From contig CAMDEU010000001.1 in assembly GCA_945897085.1 (NCBI GenBank), positions 42,313 to 106,312 on the forward strand: a DNA stretch of 64,000 bases, written 5' to 3'. Position 1 is the first letter of the stretch. Each line of letters opens with the position of its first letter. This document shows positions 1 through 8,753 of this stretch, piece by piece. A program made the position numbers and the translations under genes. Source of the stretch: Spirosoma fluviale (GTDB lineage Bacteria; Bacteroidota; Bacteroidia; Cytophagales; Cyclobacteriaceae). The notes under the pieces are model-generated. The model was not told the DNA's origin, searched no databases, and worked only from the letters and a program-made list of their open reading frames with translations.

Positions 1-48
1 AAAGTGACCAAAGAAGGGGAAAGCCTACTCGTAGATCTTTTGGATTAA
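1..48 (+). CDS. C-terminal end of a truncated gene
   Basis: An open frame runs in from the left edge and ends at a TAA. The last fifteen residues read KVTKEGESLLVDLLD. This is too short to assign to a family. It is called coding because a strong hairpin terminator follows after about 20 bp and the next gene points the other way, so a rightward gene is expected to end here. Confidence 0.5.
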   Translation, partial: KVTKEGESLLVDLLD

Positions 49-67
49 TAAAATCCCCATTCAATAA

Positions 68-105
68 AATCAAAAAGGCCTCGCACATGCGGGGCCTTTT
101 TGATT
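68..105. terminator. Bidirectional intrinsic terminator
   Basis: A stem of about 17 bp (one G-U pair) with a four-base ACAT loop has a GC-rich core, GGCC(T/G)CGC, flanked by A5 on the left and T5 on the right. It lies between the end of the rightward partial gene and the end of the leftward DUF4197 gene, so it can stop transcription from both sides. Confidence 0.85.
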
Positions 106-118
106 GGTAAGTATTTGT

Positions 119-868
119 TTATTTCTTCTGCGTGTCTGCAAAGCCAAAAACTTTTTGAAGCAAGGGGCTGGACCTTAAGTTGCTATTTTTCCGAAGTGCT
201 AATTCTTCTTTGGCGATCTCCACAAATAAGCCCTGAAGTGCTTTTTCGGTCACATAAGCGGTTAGGTCCGTATTCACGGGCTTAACCAAAGGGATTTTAT
301 TGTAGCGAGACATGACCGTTTCCCAATGGGCTGTGGCACCTACTTTTTGCAGACTTGCTTGAATGGGAGGTGCAAATTTAACTTTCAATCCATCCGTGGT
401 GCTTTGCTGTAGGTAGTCGGTAGCGGCACGCTCTGAGCCCAGAAGAATACCTTGAACATCCTTAAAGGTCATTTCTTTGATGGCTTGGGTGAAAAGGGGG
501 CGTGCCTCCTTTACTGCGTCCTCTGCTGCCCTATTCAAGCTGGTGATGAGCTGATCACAGAGGTTGCCCAAACCAATTTTTCGTAAGCTGCGCTCCACTT
601 GAATGGCTTCTTCAGGAAAAGGAAGTTTGATGGCGGGGTTCCCTAGAAATCCATTTTCCAAGTTTAGTCGATCCACGCTCAAACCAGTTCCTTTTTCCAA
701 AGCTTCCTTAAGGCCATTGGCCATTTCAGCTGGGGAAGGATTGGAAGAACCTCCTGTGGCTGTACTTACCTTATCGAGCACCTTTTTAAGTTGCGCTGAA
801 GCTATAGTGGGTAAGAAAACAATTGCAAAAAAGAGCCAAAAGCAAATCGGAAGGATGCGGAAATTCAT
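119..868 (-). CDS. DUF4197 domain-containing protein, exported
   Basis: A 249-residue protein with an N-terminal signal peptide (hydrophobic core at residues 8-22, ending ASA-Q), so it should be periplasmic or envelope-associated. The rest matches the DUF4197 family as I know it: a mostly helical domain with the N-terminal stretch LKKVLDKV, an ANGLKEALEKG segment at about residues 50-60 and a Phe-rich end (QKVFGF). DUF4197 proteins are common in Bacteroidota and Proteobacteria and have no established function. It stands downstream of lptD on the same strand with a 72-bp gap, so co-transcription is possible. The family call rests on recalled pattern, not a search. Confidence 0.85.
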   Translation of the reverse strand: MNFRILPICFWLFFAIVFLPTIASAQLKKVLDKVSTATGGSSNPSPAEMANGLKEALEKGTGLSVDRLNLENGFLGNPAIKLPFPEEAIQVERSLRKIGLGNLCDQLITSLNRAAEDAVKEARPLFTQAIKEMTFKDVQGILLGSERAATDYLQQSTTDGLKVKFAPPIQASLQKVGATAHWETVMSRYNKIPLVKPVNTDLTAYVTEKALQGLFVEIAKEELALRKNSNLRSSPLLQKVFGFADTQKK

Positions 869-940
869 AGCAAATGTTTTAGAAGTTAGGGATGTGGTAT
901 TCCTAACGAAAATAAGGACTCGAAAGGTTTATTTCTGAGC

Positions 941-3646
941 TTAAAAATCAAAGAAGGTTCTTCTTCTGGAGACTTTTAGGTCTTGCAAGATGCTTGACTT
1001 GACGCGTATGTCAATGTTGTAGGAGGTAAATCTTCCAAACGGAACCCAGTTGACATTCATCTGCCAACAGTGGAGATCCCTTGCAATGCCAATCATGGTT
1101 TGTGTGATTTCCTTCGAGTCAAAATTATATCCTGTATTAAAATTGACCTTCCATTTTTCAGAAATAGAAAGATCACCACTGATATTCATTGCCTGGGTGA
1201 TGTTGGTAGTGTTGTTGACTTGGCGGGCATAAGCAAGGTTATAGCCTACGGTAAGGTTCCACGGAATGTCCCAATCGATGTATTGGCTCGGATCTGCTAC
1301 GATGCGATTGATTTCATTTTCGACAAAGGCATTCATGGCACCCCCTCGCTGGATAAAATCCTGTGTTAACTCATCACGCACCTCACCAGGATTCTTGCCA
1401 TTTTGTGGATTCAGTGATGCATTTAGGTTTAAGGAGGCACTTCTAATGGTTCCAATTCCCTGTCCCTTCTTCCAAGCAAATTCCTTGCTACTGCTGTAGC
1501 GCACTGTTCCATCGGATTCAAGGGAAGAAAGCGTAGCATAGGGATCAATGGTACTATTTACGTTGACGGATAGCTTTTGCTCAAATAAGGTCGTTCGCGC
1601 AGAGATTTGAATTGGAGAGAGCTGGAAAGAGTCTGCAGCAAAGTTGTAGGCGGTATTGAAGTTGAAGGATTCCAACAAAGGAATTTTCTTGAATTCCCCT
1701 TCGGTACTGTCCGTCTGTGTTTTGATTTTGGCTTCCACTACATTTCGAAGACCCAAACTTAAGGCTCTAGACTCTCCAAGCGGTGCATCTCCGAAGATTA
1801 AGCCTTGATGTCTCGAAAATCGAGCGATTCTTCCAGATTTATCTGTCTGAATTTCCTGGTAGTAGCCGTAGGCGGGATCTGAAAAGTCAGGATTGAAATT
1901 GAAAGCAAAGGTAGGGGCCATGTGGTGGCGGATTGTTTGCAATTTGCCCGATGGCTTGAAGTTGTAAAAGCCATAAAAGTTGGTGTTCATCGCAAAGGAG
2001 GTATTGTAGAAACCTACCCGATTAAATCCATCCTCCTTTACCTGTCCTACCTTTTCAGTGGTGGAGTTGTAGCTGTAATTGTAGCGTTGCATGTACCAGA
2101 GTTCGGTGTAGTTGGCAGAGGCAGTACCAGTAAAATACTTAAATAAAGAGAAATTAGAACTTATCGGGATGGTATTTCTTGCTCCATTGTTGCCGTTTTT
2201 TAACAGTAAACCGAAGTTATCCAAGTTGAAAGGGATGGTTTCTGGTCCATCCACAGGAGAGGCTTGGCCAAAGGTATTGATGCGGTTTGTAATGGAATTT
2301 TGGAGGTTAAAATTCCAGGCAACATTTAAGGTTTTTAAAGGTTCAAACTTTACGTTTTCAAAGGGATTTTGTCGATTCATGTTGATCCCGATGGTAGGTA
2401 AGTCTAGTCGAACTTCCCCAGTCTGCACACTTTGAGAGTGGCGGAGGTTGGCTGACATGGAGAAGGGTGTGCCTGCAAAAGTTTTGGAGTAGGAAATATT
2501 CGAGCTTAGATCCCCTGTGACATTATTGGCGAAGTTGTTGGGGTTGATGACATTATTGAAGTAGCTCGTGGAGCCAGCATTCACCGAAGCAGAGAATCTG
2601 CCTGTTCCTCGTGTAATCGGACTATGGTTCCACTGTACCCGGAAAGTATTGTAGTTGAGCGGAATGAGTTCCGTCTCTGGGCTGATAAATTTTTGAAAGT
2701 CCATGTTAAACCCTCCACTGTAGCGATATTTCTTGGTGTACATGGATTGGGATTTTATCCCCCAGCCTCCTTTGGAATACACGTCCCCTGTCACACGAAG
2801 GTGGATGTAATCGTTGAAAGCAAAGTAATAGCCTAGCTCTCTCAAGCTCAATCCACGAACTTGCTCTCGACCATAAGAAGGAAAAATTATCCCTGACGCC
2901 TTCTCTTCGGGGGTGTCAGGAATCAACCCAAAAGGCAATCCGAGTGGGGTAGGAATGCCATTAAAGTACAGGTTGAAGGGTCCTGATACGACTTGCTTTC
3001 CGGAGATGGATTTTATCTTTGAAGAGGAAATGTGCCAATGCGGCTTGGTCAGCTTACAAGTGGTGTAGTAGCCATGTTCTAGAAAAACGCTACCATCCTC
3101 AGTTTTCTTGATTGTCTCTCCACGAAGCACGCCATCTTGCTGCTCAGTGACCACATCTTTGATGATCGCTTTTTGAGTTTTGAAATTGTAGCGCATCTCC
3201 TTTCGAATCTCGTAGACCGAGTTGCCATCCTTGAAGAATGGATTGCCAGAAACTACTCCCACGCTATCTGCTATACCGTAGGCGTAGAGTTCTGAATTTT
3301 TCCAGTCGATGACGATGCGGTCAGCATCTAACCGCATTTTTCCATATTCAAACCAGGCTTTTTTGTAGAGGTAAACCTTGTTTTCTGTAAAGTCTGTAAT
3401 GATACTATCCTCTGCGTAATATAGAATTTCAGTTTCAATATCACTTTTAGGCACATTTTTTGCCGAGTCAAGAAGTGCGAGCGTATCTTGCTTTGCCAGG
3501 GTGGTATCTCCCCTTGGCGCTGAAGCTGCGATCGGGGAGGTAGCCCTCCTTTCTCGCTGAGGTCGAGTAGTTTGCTGCGCTGATGCGCTAAGGTTGACGC
3601 ACCAACTTGCAATCAGGACTAAAAAAAGAACTCTGAAACTCGTCAC
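941..3646 (-). CDS. lptD: LPS-assembly outer-membrane protein, LptD-like
   Basis: A 901-residue outer-membrane protein with a signal peptide (cleavage near ASA-Q, residue 24). An OstA/LptA-like beta-jellyroll region lies at about residues 70-200 (YYAEDSIITDFTENKVYLY, followed by DADRI). A long beta-barrel region rich in Tyr, Asn and aromatic-ended strands runs to a terminal Phe, as expected for an outer-membrane barrel. In the LPS export pathway LptD inserts lipopolysaccharide into the outer leaflet. The start codon is GTG: no ATG precedes the signal peptide in frame. It is divergent from the amidase gene with about 60 bp between the starts. Bacteroidota LptD is highly diverged from the E. 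coli protein, so the symbol is by family. Confidence 0.85.
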   Translation of the reverse strand: MTSFRVLFLVLIASWCVNLSASAQQTTRPQRERRATSPIAASAPRGDTTLAKQDTLALLDSAKNVPKSDIETEILYYAEDSIITDFTENKVYLYKKAWFEYGKMRLDADRIVIDWKNSELYAYGIADSVGVVSGNPFFKDGNSVYEIRKEMRYNFKTQKAIIKDVVTEQQDGVLRGETIKKTEDGSVFLEHGYYTTCKLTKPHWHISSSKIKSISGKQVVSGPFNLYFNGIPTPLGLPFGLIPDTPEEKASGIIFPSYGREQVRGLSLRELGYYFAFNDYIHLRVTGDVYSKGGWGIKSQSMYTKKYRYSGGFNMDFQKFISPETELIPLNYNTFRVQWNHSPITRGTGRFSASVNAGSTSYFNNVINPNNFANNVTGDLSSNISYSKTFAGTPFSMSANLRHSQSVQTGEVRLDLPTIGINMNRQNPFENVKFEPLKTLNVAWNFNLQNSITNRINTFGQASPVDGPETIPFNLDNFGLLLKNGNNGARNTIPISSNFSLFKYFTGTASANYTELWYMQRYNYSYNSTTEKVGQVKEDGFNRVGFYNTSFAMNTNFYGFYNFKPSGKLQTIRHHMAPTFAFNFNPDFSDPAYGYYQEIQTDKSGRIARFSRHQGLIFGDAPLGESRALSLGLRNVVEAKIKTQTDSTEGEFKKIPLLESFNFNTAYNFAADSFQLSPIQISARTTLFEQKLSVNVNSTIDPYATLSSLESDGTVRYSSSKEFAWKKGQGIGTIRSASLNLNASLNPQNGKNPGEVRDELTQDFIQRGGAMNAFVENEINRIVADPSQYIDWDIPWNLTVGYNLAYARQVNNTTNITQAMNISGDLSISEKWKVNFNTGYNFDSKEITQTMIGIARDLHCWQMNVNWVPFGRFTSYNIDIRVKSSILQDLKVSRRRTFFDF

Positions 3647-3664
3647 CCGTGCTTTCGCTTTTAG

Positions 3665-3672
3665 TATTTTTG
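3665..3672 (+). promoter_or_regulatory. Possible -7 box for the amidase gene
   Basis: TATTTTTG fits the Bacteroidota -7 consensus TAnnTTTG and lies 36 bp before the chosen amidase start. No TTTG box is found at the expected distance upstream, so this is a weak call. Confidence 0.2.
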
Positions 3673-3708
3673 AAATTAATTTCGTGTAAAGTTAACTCGA
3701 TTGCCCTC

Positions 3709-4509
3709 ATGGAAAGATTTAATACCAAAAAAAATCTGTTAAGGTTTCTTATCCTCGTTCCTTTTTTATTCGGCGGATTTATTCCGAATGATACAATGAT
3801 GCCTGCTTTTCGGATGCGTAAAATCGTATTGGATGCGGGCCACGGAGGGAGCGATCCAGGAAATATTGGTTCCAAAGCAAGAGAAAAAGACATCAACTTA
3901 GCCGTAACCTTATTGGTAGGTAAGTACATCAAAGAAAATATGCCTGATGTGGAGGTGATCTACACTAGAAAGGATGATAGTTTCCAAACGGTTAAACAGC
4001 GGCCCAACATTGCCAACGTCAACAAAGCGGATCTATTTGTTTCCATCCACTCCAATGCAGCTGCCAACAAGACGGCTTTTGGTACTGAAACTTTTGTGAT
4101 GGGGACAAAATATGCAGAGGCTAATTTTGATATTGTTAAAAAGGAAAACTCAGTAATCCTGCTTGAGGAAAACTACAAGGAAGAATACGAAGGTTTTGAC
4201 CCCACCTCTCCAGAATCATATATGATGTTTAACCTGATGCAAAAAGCCTATATGGGGAATAGCATTACCCTAGCAGATCATATTGAAGGTCAATTCCGAG
4301 ATAAGGTAGGCCGAAAAAGCCGTGGGGTAAAGCAGGGCCCATTTTGGGTGCTTTGGACGCCTTCCATGCCCAGCGTCTTGGTGGAGCTTGGCTTCTTATC
4401 CAATACGGAAGAAGAGCGCTTTTTGATAACCAAAGAAGGGCAAGAGTACATGGCTTCGGCGATTTATCGCGCCATCAAAGACTACAAAAATGAAATCGAA
4501 CTGAATTGA
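3709..4509 (+). CDS. N-acetylmuramoyl-L-alanine amidase (Amidase_3)
   Basis: A 266-residue zinc amidase that cleaves the amide bond between MurNAc and the stem peptide of peptidoglycan. The Amidase_3 signature is complete: zinc ligands His45 (DAGHGG), Glu59 (REKDINLA) and His114 (VSIHSNA), and the catalytic Glu226 (VELGFLSN). An N-terminal hydrophobic segment (residues 10-25) points to export or membrane anchoring. The ATG giving MERFNTKK is preferred because a longer in-frame extension would put about 20 residues of unrelated sequence before the signal. It is divergent from lptD and followed by a strong terminator, so it is probably monocistronic. Family members serve in daughter-cell separation (AmiC-like). 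Confidence 0.92.
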   Translation: MERFNTKKNLLRFLILVPFLFGGFIPNDTMMPAFRMRKIVLDAGHGGSDPGNIGSKAREKDINLAVTLLVGKYIKENMPDVEVIYTRKDDSFQTVKQRPNIANVNKADLFVSIHSNAAANKTAFGTETFVMGTKYAEANFDIVKKENSVILLEENYKEEYEGFDPTSPESYMMFNLMQKAYMGNSITLADHIEGQFRDKVGRKSRGVKQGPFWVLWTPSMPSVLVELGFLSNTEEERFLITKEGQEYMASAIYRAIKDYKNEIELN

Positions 4510-4527
4510 TTTTTTCTGTAATCTTGC

Positions 4528-4561
4528 AAAAAACCTTCTTGGATTCAGGAAGGTTTTTTTT
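4528..4561 (+). terminator. Intrinsic terminator after the amidase gene
   Basis: An inverted repeat AAAAAACCTTC / GAAGGTTTTTT with a loop of about ten bases is followed by more T residues, 18 bp after the amidase stop codon. Confidence 0.85.
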
Positions 4562-4630
4562 ATAAATTGAACCAACAATTCCGGTAGCAAATCTTCTACT
4601 CGGGACATCCAATCCACTTGATTTTAATCC

Positions 4631-5467
4631 ATGCTTTCCCCTTCTCAACTTGATGCATTGATTTCCCTCCTGGACGACTCGGACTGGGAGGTGAAGCACC
4701 ATGTGCGAGAAAAATTGATTGCCTTGGGTGCGGAGGTGATACCTGTACTCGAACAAAAATGGGAGGAAAGCTTTAACCCGGTACTACAGAAGGAATTGGA
4801 GGATCTCGTCCATGACCTACAGTTTGGATTGGTGAAACAGCGATTGCAAGATTGGAAAGATTCCGAAAATCAGGACCTGCTGGAAGGGCTCTGGATCCTC
4901 AATACCTACCAGTATCCAGATTTGGAATTAGAAACCTTGACGGCATCTATTCATCAACTCTATGTAGAGGCTTGGACCTATTTTTCTCCTGACTTGCAGG
5001 CCTTAGACCAGGTGAAAATCCTGAACCATGTCTTGTTCAAGCAGCTCCAATTTTCTGGAAACACCAAAAATTTCCATTCCCCGAGCAATAGCATGCTTTC
5101 TATGGTGCTGGAATCAAAAAAAGGAAACCCCATCAGCTTGTGCAGCATCTACCTGCTGGTCGCTAAGAAATTGGATTTACCTATTTATGGGGTCAATCTC
5201 CCGAACCTTTTTGTATTGATCTATACTCAAGAAGATTCGGGTTTCTACATCAATGCATTTAACAAAGGGGTGATTTTTTCAAGGGAAGACATTCAAAATT
5301 TCTTGGAACAACTAAAAATTGACCCACAGCCCGCTTTTTTTGAGCCATGCAGCAACTTGGCGATTGTCTTGCGCTTCCTAAAAAATCTTGCCACTGCTTT
5401 CGAAAAATTAGGTGAAAGCGATAAAGTAGATGAAGTTCAGGAGTTGTTGGACATTCTAGCCCATTAG
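4631..5467 (+). CDS. SirB1/transglutaminase-like family protein
   Basis: A 278-residue soluble protein. The first 90 residues look HEAT-like (LISLLDDSDWEVKHHVREKLIALG). The middle matches the SirB1 / Transglut_core2 family: NSMLSMVLESKKGNPISLC, then a helix and GVNLPNLFVLIY. In most family members the last motif reads PGHF; here the His is an Asn, so transglutaminase-type catalysis is doubtful and a structural or regulatory role is as likely. It follows a terminator, so it has its own promoter. It ends in a 4-bp tail-to-tail overlap with the converging thioredoxin-fold gene. Confidence 0.75.
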   Translation: MLSPSQLDALISLLDDSDWEVKHHVREKLIALGAEVIPVLEQKWEESFNPVLQKELEDLVHDLQFGLVKQRLQDWKDSENQDLLEGLWILNTYQYPDLELETLTASIHQLYVEAWTYFSPDLQALDQVKILNHVLFKQLQFSGNTKNFHSPSNSMLSMVLESKKGNPISLCSIYLLVAKKLDLPIYGVNLPNLFVLIYTQEDSGFYINAFNKGVIFSREDIQNFLEQLKIDPQPAFFEPCSNLAIVLRFLKNLATAFEKLGESDKVDEVQELLDILAH

Positions 5468-6063
5468 TAGGTTCGGATATTGCATCCTACCGCTCTCACT
5501 TGGGGAACCGCAGGTTTTTCTCCCCGCAGTACTTGAATCAACGCCATTTCAAGGTATTTTTCAGTTACGGCCCCTTCTACTTGTGGATTATTGTCAATCG
5601 CACCTTTATAGACTAGCTCGGGACCAGTTTTGCCTGGCACCAGCAGAATTACCTCCGGAATTTTACTCACTTGGAAAAGTTGGGCCCACTCTTGCTCTCC
5701 ATCAATCAGATAAGGCATGTTAAGTCCGCTTTCATCTATGTAGGTACGCAGACGGCTTTGTTCAGACTCTGTTGGTTGTGCCTGTGGATTGACAAGTGCA
5801 AATCCCATTCCTTGAGTTTGAAATTTATTTACTAGTGATTTGATGCGGTTTTCGTACAGTTTGGCAAATGGACAGGAGGGATCATGAAAAATGAGGACTA
5901 CTCCTTTTTCATTTGCTAAGTTGGGCAAGGTTTGAAGGATACCGCTAACTGCATCCGTAGCAGAAAGTTGGTTGTATGTTTGACTAAAGGAGACCGAGTT
6001 GAGTCCAAATATGAGAAGCAGGCAGGCAAAGACTAGTTTCATGTGCATTGGGACGAAATCCAT
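5464..6063 (-). CDS. Exported thioredoxin-fold protein, single-Cys active site
   Basis: A 199-residue protein with a signal peptide (KLVFACLLLIFG core, cleavage near SFS-Q), so it is probably periplasmic. The thioredoxin fold is indicated by VVLIFHDPSCPFAKLYE followed by a cis-Pro-like KIPEVILL. The active site has Cys64 but Ala67 where a CxxC thioredoxin has its second Cys. A distant Cys194 lies in the C-terminal VGCNIRTY tail, which recalls other redoxins that end in a similar GC tail. The first Met begins immediately after the phosphopantetheinyl transferase stop codon, which suggests translational coupling; Met codons 5 and 7 codons later are also possible starts. The substrate is unknown. 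Confidence 0.78.
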   Translation of the reverse strand: MDFVPMHMKLVFACLLLIFGLNSVSFSQTYNQLSATDAVSGILQTLPNLANEKGVVLIFHDPSCPFAKLYENRIKSLVNKFQTQGMGFALVNPQAQPTESEQSRLRTYIDESGLNMPYLIDGEQEWAQLFQVSKIPEVILLVPGKTGPELVYKGAIDNNPQVEGAVTEKYLEMALIQVLRGEKPAVPQVRAVGCNIRTY

Positions 6064-6064
6064 A

Positions 6065-6694
6065 CTACCAAATGGTATAAGTTAAGATATGGGTTTCATT
6101 TCGTTCTATCTGCACGTTGTAGTGGTGATCTTTAAAATCTGTCCCATGAATTTTGCCCTTGATCAAGGTTGCATCTGGAGCAAAAGGTTCCAATAAGATG
6201 TTGTCGCGTAAGGACACCCCTTTTTTTCCATGACATTTAAAAATGGATTCCTTTGCGGACCAGGCCATGGTGTAATGGGCAGGCTGCGGTTGAAGAAACT
6301 CCAACTCGCTTTCTGCTAAAAAGCGGGTCCCGATCCGAAGGATTTTTTCTCGGATTACTTCTATATCAATTCCCACTGGAAGCTCTCGGTGGTATATAGC
6401 TGCTGCATAGCCGCGGGTATGAGTTAAAGACACAAATCCTTGCCCATTCATGGGGTGTGACTTCCCATGCTCGTCCTTAAAAAAGCCTGGGTAGGGGATC
6501 TGGAGGAGTTCCAATGCTTCCTGAATGGCAAGTCTAGCTGTGCCCCATTCCTTTTTTCTTTCTGGGTGAGAAATATTGGCAAAGGAAAGTTTTTCTCGAA
6601 AACTTAAAAATTCTAAATCCTTTTCTGACAGTGAATCGATTATCTTCACTGACAAGGCTGAGGAAGAATCAATTTTTCCTATTTTTGTTTGCAT
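6065..6694 (-). CDS. 4'-phosphopantetheinyl transferase superfamily protein
   Basis: A 209-residue enzyme of the Sfp/AcpS superfamily, which transfers the phosphopantetheine arm of CoA to a Ser of acyl or peptidyl carrier proteins. The signature is complete: magnesium-binding VGIDIE (Asp110, Glu112) and WSAKESIFK (Glu149, Lys153), preceded by FVSLTHTRGYAAA. The start MQTKIGKI is chosen because a longer in-frame start (15 codons upstream) would overlap the divergent WD40 gene. It is followed directly by the thioredoxin-fold gene. No PKS or NRPS lies in the window, so the likely target is a fatty-acid ACP or a carrier protein elsewhere. Confidence 0.9.
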   Translation of the reverse strand: MQTKIGKIDSSSALSVKIIDSLSEKDLEFLSFREKLSFANISHPERKKEWGTARLAIQEALELLQIPYPGFFKDEHGKSHPMNGQGFVSLTHTRGYAAAIYHRELPVGIDIEVIREKILRIGTRFLAESELEFLQPQPAHYTMAWSAKESIFKCHGKKGVSLRDNILLEPFAPDATLIKGKIHGTDFKDHHYNVQIERNETHILTYTIW

Positions 6695-6732
6695 AGGCCC
6701 TAAAGGCGCAGCTAAGAGTGAGTTTCGAAGAT

Positions 6733-7653
6733 ATGTCAAAAATCCTAGTAAAAAAATTAAATACCCTTACTGGACACAATGACAGCATATATGCATTGAA
6801 AGAAGGCGCTGATCCTCGCTATTTTTATACGGGTGCCGGTGATGGGATGGTGGTAGAATGGGATTTAGATCATCCAAAAGATGGGGTCTTGCTTGCCCGA
6901 CTTCCGCACTCGGTCTACGCACTAGAAGTAGATCCAAAGCGGAATTTTTTGATTGTAGGTCATAACTACGAGGGGATCCACGTGATAGATTTGGAAGAAA
7001 AGAAGGAGAGCTGGAATTTAAAATTGAGCTCAGCTGCTATTTTTGATTTAAAGGTCTTTGGAGACGAACTATTTGTAGCGACAGGGGATGGGGTTCTTAT
7101 TGTGGTTGATATGCAAATGAGGGCAGTGAAAAGACAGGTGAAGCTTTCTTCCAAATCCATTCGAGTACTTGCCATTGCTCCTGAAAAAAAACACTTAGCC
7201 TTGGGCTTTAGTGATCACAGTATTCAGGTGCTAGATCTCGCTGCTGATGCTGTACCCATTGCCCGTCTTGAGAGTCATAGCAATTCGGTTTTTGCGTTGG
7301 GATACAGTCCTGATGCCAAAATACTCGTCTCAGGGGCAAGAGATGCCTGTTTAAAATTTTGGAGCACAGACCACTATTTACTCGAGGAAAATGTAGTGGC
7401 ACATTTGTATGCTATTAATTATTTATCTTTCCGTGAAGACGGTAAATACTTAGTGACTTGTTCGATGGATAAATCACTAAAAATTTGGGAGATGACAAGT
7501 CGCAACCTAGTTAAAGTTATTGATAAGGCTAGGAATGCAGGTCACGGAACCTCTATAAATAAAGTCTTTTGGAGTACCTATTCTGGTGTTATTGTTTCGG
7601 TTTCAGACGACCGAGCTATAGCTATTTGGCAAATTGAAGCACAAAACCTATGA
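6733..7653 (+). CDS. WD40 repeat protein
   Basis: A 306-residue protein without signal peptide, built almost entirely of WD40 blades. Clear repeats include LTGHNDSIYALKEG..GDGMVVEWD near the N-terminus, LESHSNSVFALGYSPD..ARDACLKFW near residue 180, and two more ending KSLKIWEM and AIAIWQI; weaker blades lie between. The total fits a six- or seven-blade propeller, a cytosolic protein-binding platform. The gene overlaps the DivIVA-like gene by 4 bp (ATGA), so the two are translated together and may act together. The start MSKIL lies 38 bp from the divergent transferase start; a Met five codons upstream is possible. Confidence 0.88.
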   Translation: MSKILVKKLNTLTGHNDSIYALKEGADPRYFYTGAGDGMVVEWDLDHPKDGVLLARLPHSVYALEVDPKRNFLIVGHNYEGIHVIDLEEKKESWNLKLSSAAIFDLKVFGDELFVATGDGVLIVVDMQMRAVKRQVKLSSKSIRVLAIAPEKKHLALGFSDHSIQVLDLAADAVPIARLESHSNSVFALGYSPDAKILVSGARDACLKFWSTDHYLLEENVVAHLYAINYLSFREDGKYLVTCSMDKSLKIWEMTSRNLVKVIDKARNAGHGTSINKVFWSTYSGVIVSVSDDRAIAIWQIEAQNL

Positions 7654-8753
7654 AAATTTCCCCTACGGCCATTCGGCAAAAAGCATTTGAAACCTCTTTT
7701 AGAGGTTATGAAAAAAAACAAGTCGCAGAATTCCTTGAGGAGATGAGTGTGGCTATGGAACAGGTCAACCAGGAGAACTTGGAGTTAAGAAGCCGCTTGC
7801 AACAAGTAGAGGGGGAATCTAAGCGTCTCAAGGATGTGGAAGATTCCCTATTTCGAACGCTTAAGACTGCTGAGGATACGGGGGCTGCCATCATTACGGA
7901 GGCTACCGAGGCTGCTGATCAAATAATTGCAGAGTCGAATCAAATTGCTGAACAAACTACCAAAGAGGCACAGCGCTATGCTGAGCAATTGGGAACCTAT
8001 TCCCAAGAGCAAGCAAGATTGATTACCCAGGCAGCAGAAGAAAATGCAAAAGAAGCCATGCGGGCATTGTCCGAAAACCTAAAGGGACTAATCAAAAGTT
8101 ATGAAGGCCTAGTTGAACAGCGGGAGGCCTTGGTTAAAAGCTTACGCCGGTTTTCAGAAGACGCATTAAATCAAATTGAACTTTCCGAAACGCATTTCTC
8201 TCGAATTGATGCCAAAGCTTACCTTCGCACTGCTGAAGAACTAACTCGCTCCAATTATTTTTCCGCAGCAAATTCAGCTGCGCTTGGAATAGCAGTCAAT
8301 CTAAGCTCAAATCAACCTGAAGAAGCGGTAGCAGAGCAGGAAGAAGAAGCTGAGCCGGTGCTAAGTGAAGAAAAAGAGGAGCTTGCGAGCAACTTTTCCG
8401 AGGAAGTCATCCAGGATGATTTTGTATCAGCCGAGGAAAACAGTTCTTTTCATGAAGAAGAACTTGTTTCAGAAGTTAAAGAGGATTCAGTTGAAGAATT
8501 GGCATTCGAAGCTGATGAAGACGAAGAATTTGTAGAGGAGGAAGAGTTAATTGAAGATGAGGGAGTTGAAGAAGAAAATGAAGGGGTAGAAGAGGAGTTG
8601 GAGGAGGAAGATGAGCCTGAAGTGCCCTCTGAAATCCAAACTGAAGTAGCGAACATGGAAGCACCTGAGGAACCTACCTCCGAGGTAGAGGATAAAAAGA
8701 AGCAAGAGGAGGACAAACCTTCCTCAGGGTCATTTTTTGATCAATTTGACTGA
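7650..8753 (+). CDS. DivIVA domain-containing protein with acidic tail
   Basis: A 367-residue cytosolic protein. Residues 1-35 match the DivIVA N-terminal domain (KISPTAIRQKAF, then FRGYEKKQVAEFLEEM), which in DivIVA/GpsB proteins binds curved membrane and recruits division or growth factors. Coiled coil with long runs of Ala, Glu and Gln covers about residues 30-190. The last third (about 220-355) is very rich in Glu and Asp, probably disordered, and ends in SGSFFDQFD. It is placed in a translationally coupled string: 4-bp overlap with the WD40 gene before it and 1-bp overlap with folB after it. Its role in Bacteroidota is not established. Confidence 0.88.
   Translation: MKISPTAIRQKAFETSFRGYEKKQVAEFLEEMSVAMEQVNQENLELRSRLQQVEGESKRLKDVEDSLFRTLKTAEDTGAAIITEATEAADQIIAESNQIAEQTTKEAQRYAEQLGTYSQEQARLITQAAEENAKEAMRALSENLKGLIKSYEGLVEQREALVKSLRRFSEDALNQIELSETHFSRIDAKAYLRTAEELTRSNYFSAANSAALGIAVNLSSNQPEEAVAEQEEEAEPVLSEEKEELASNFSEEVIQDDFVSAEENSSFHEEELVSEVKEDSVEELAFEADEDEEFVEEEELIEDEGVEEENEGVEEELEEEDEPEVPSEIQTEVANMEAPEEPTSEVEDKKKQEEDKPSSGSFFDQFD

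Noticed and set aside
8450-8716. Ser-rich antisense frame at the DivIVA acidic tail
   Set aside because: The serine runs are simply the reverse complement of Glu/Asp codons (GAA, GAG, GAT).
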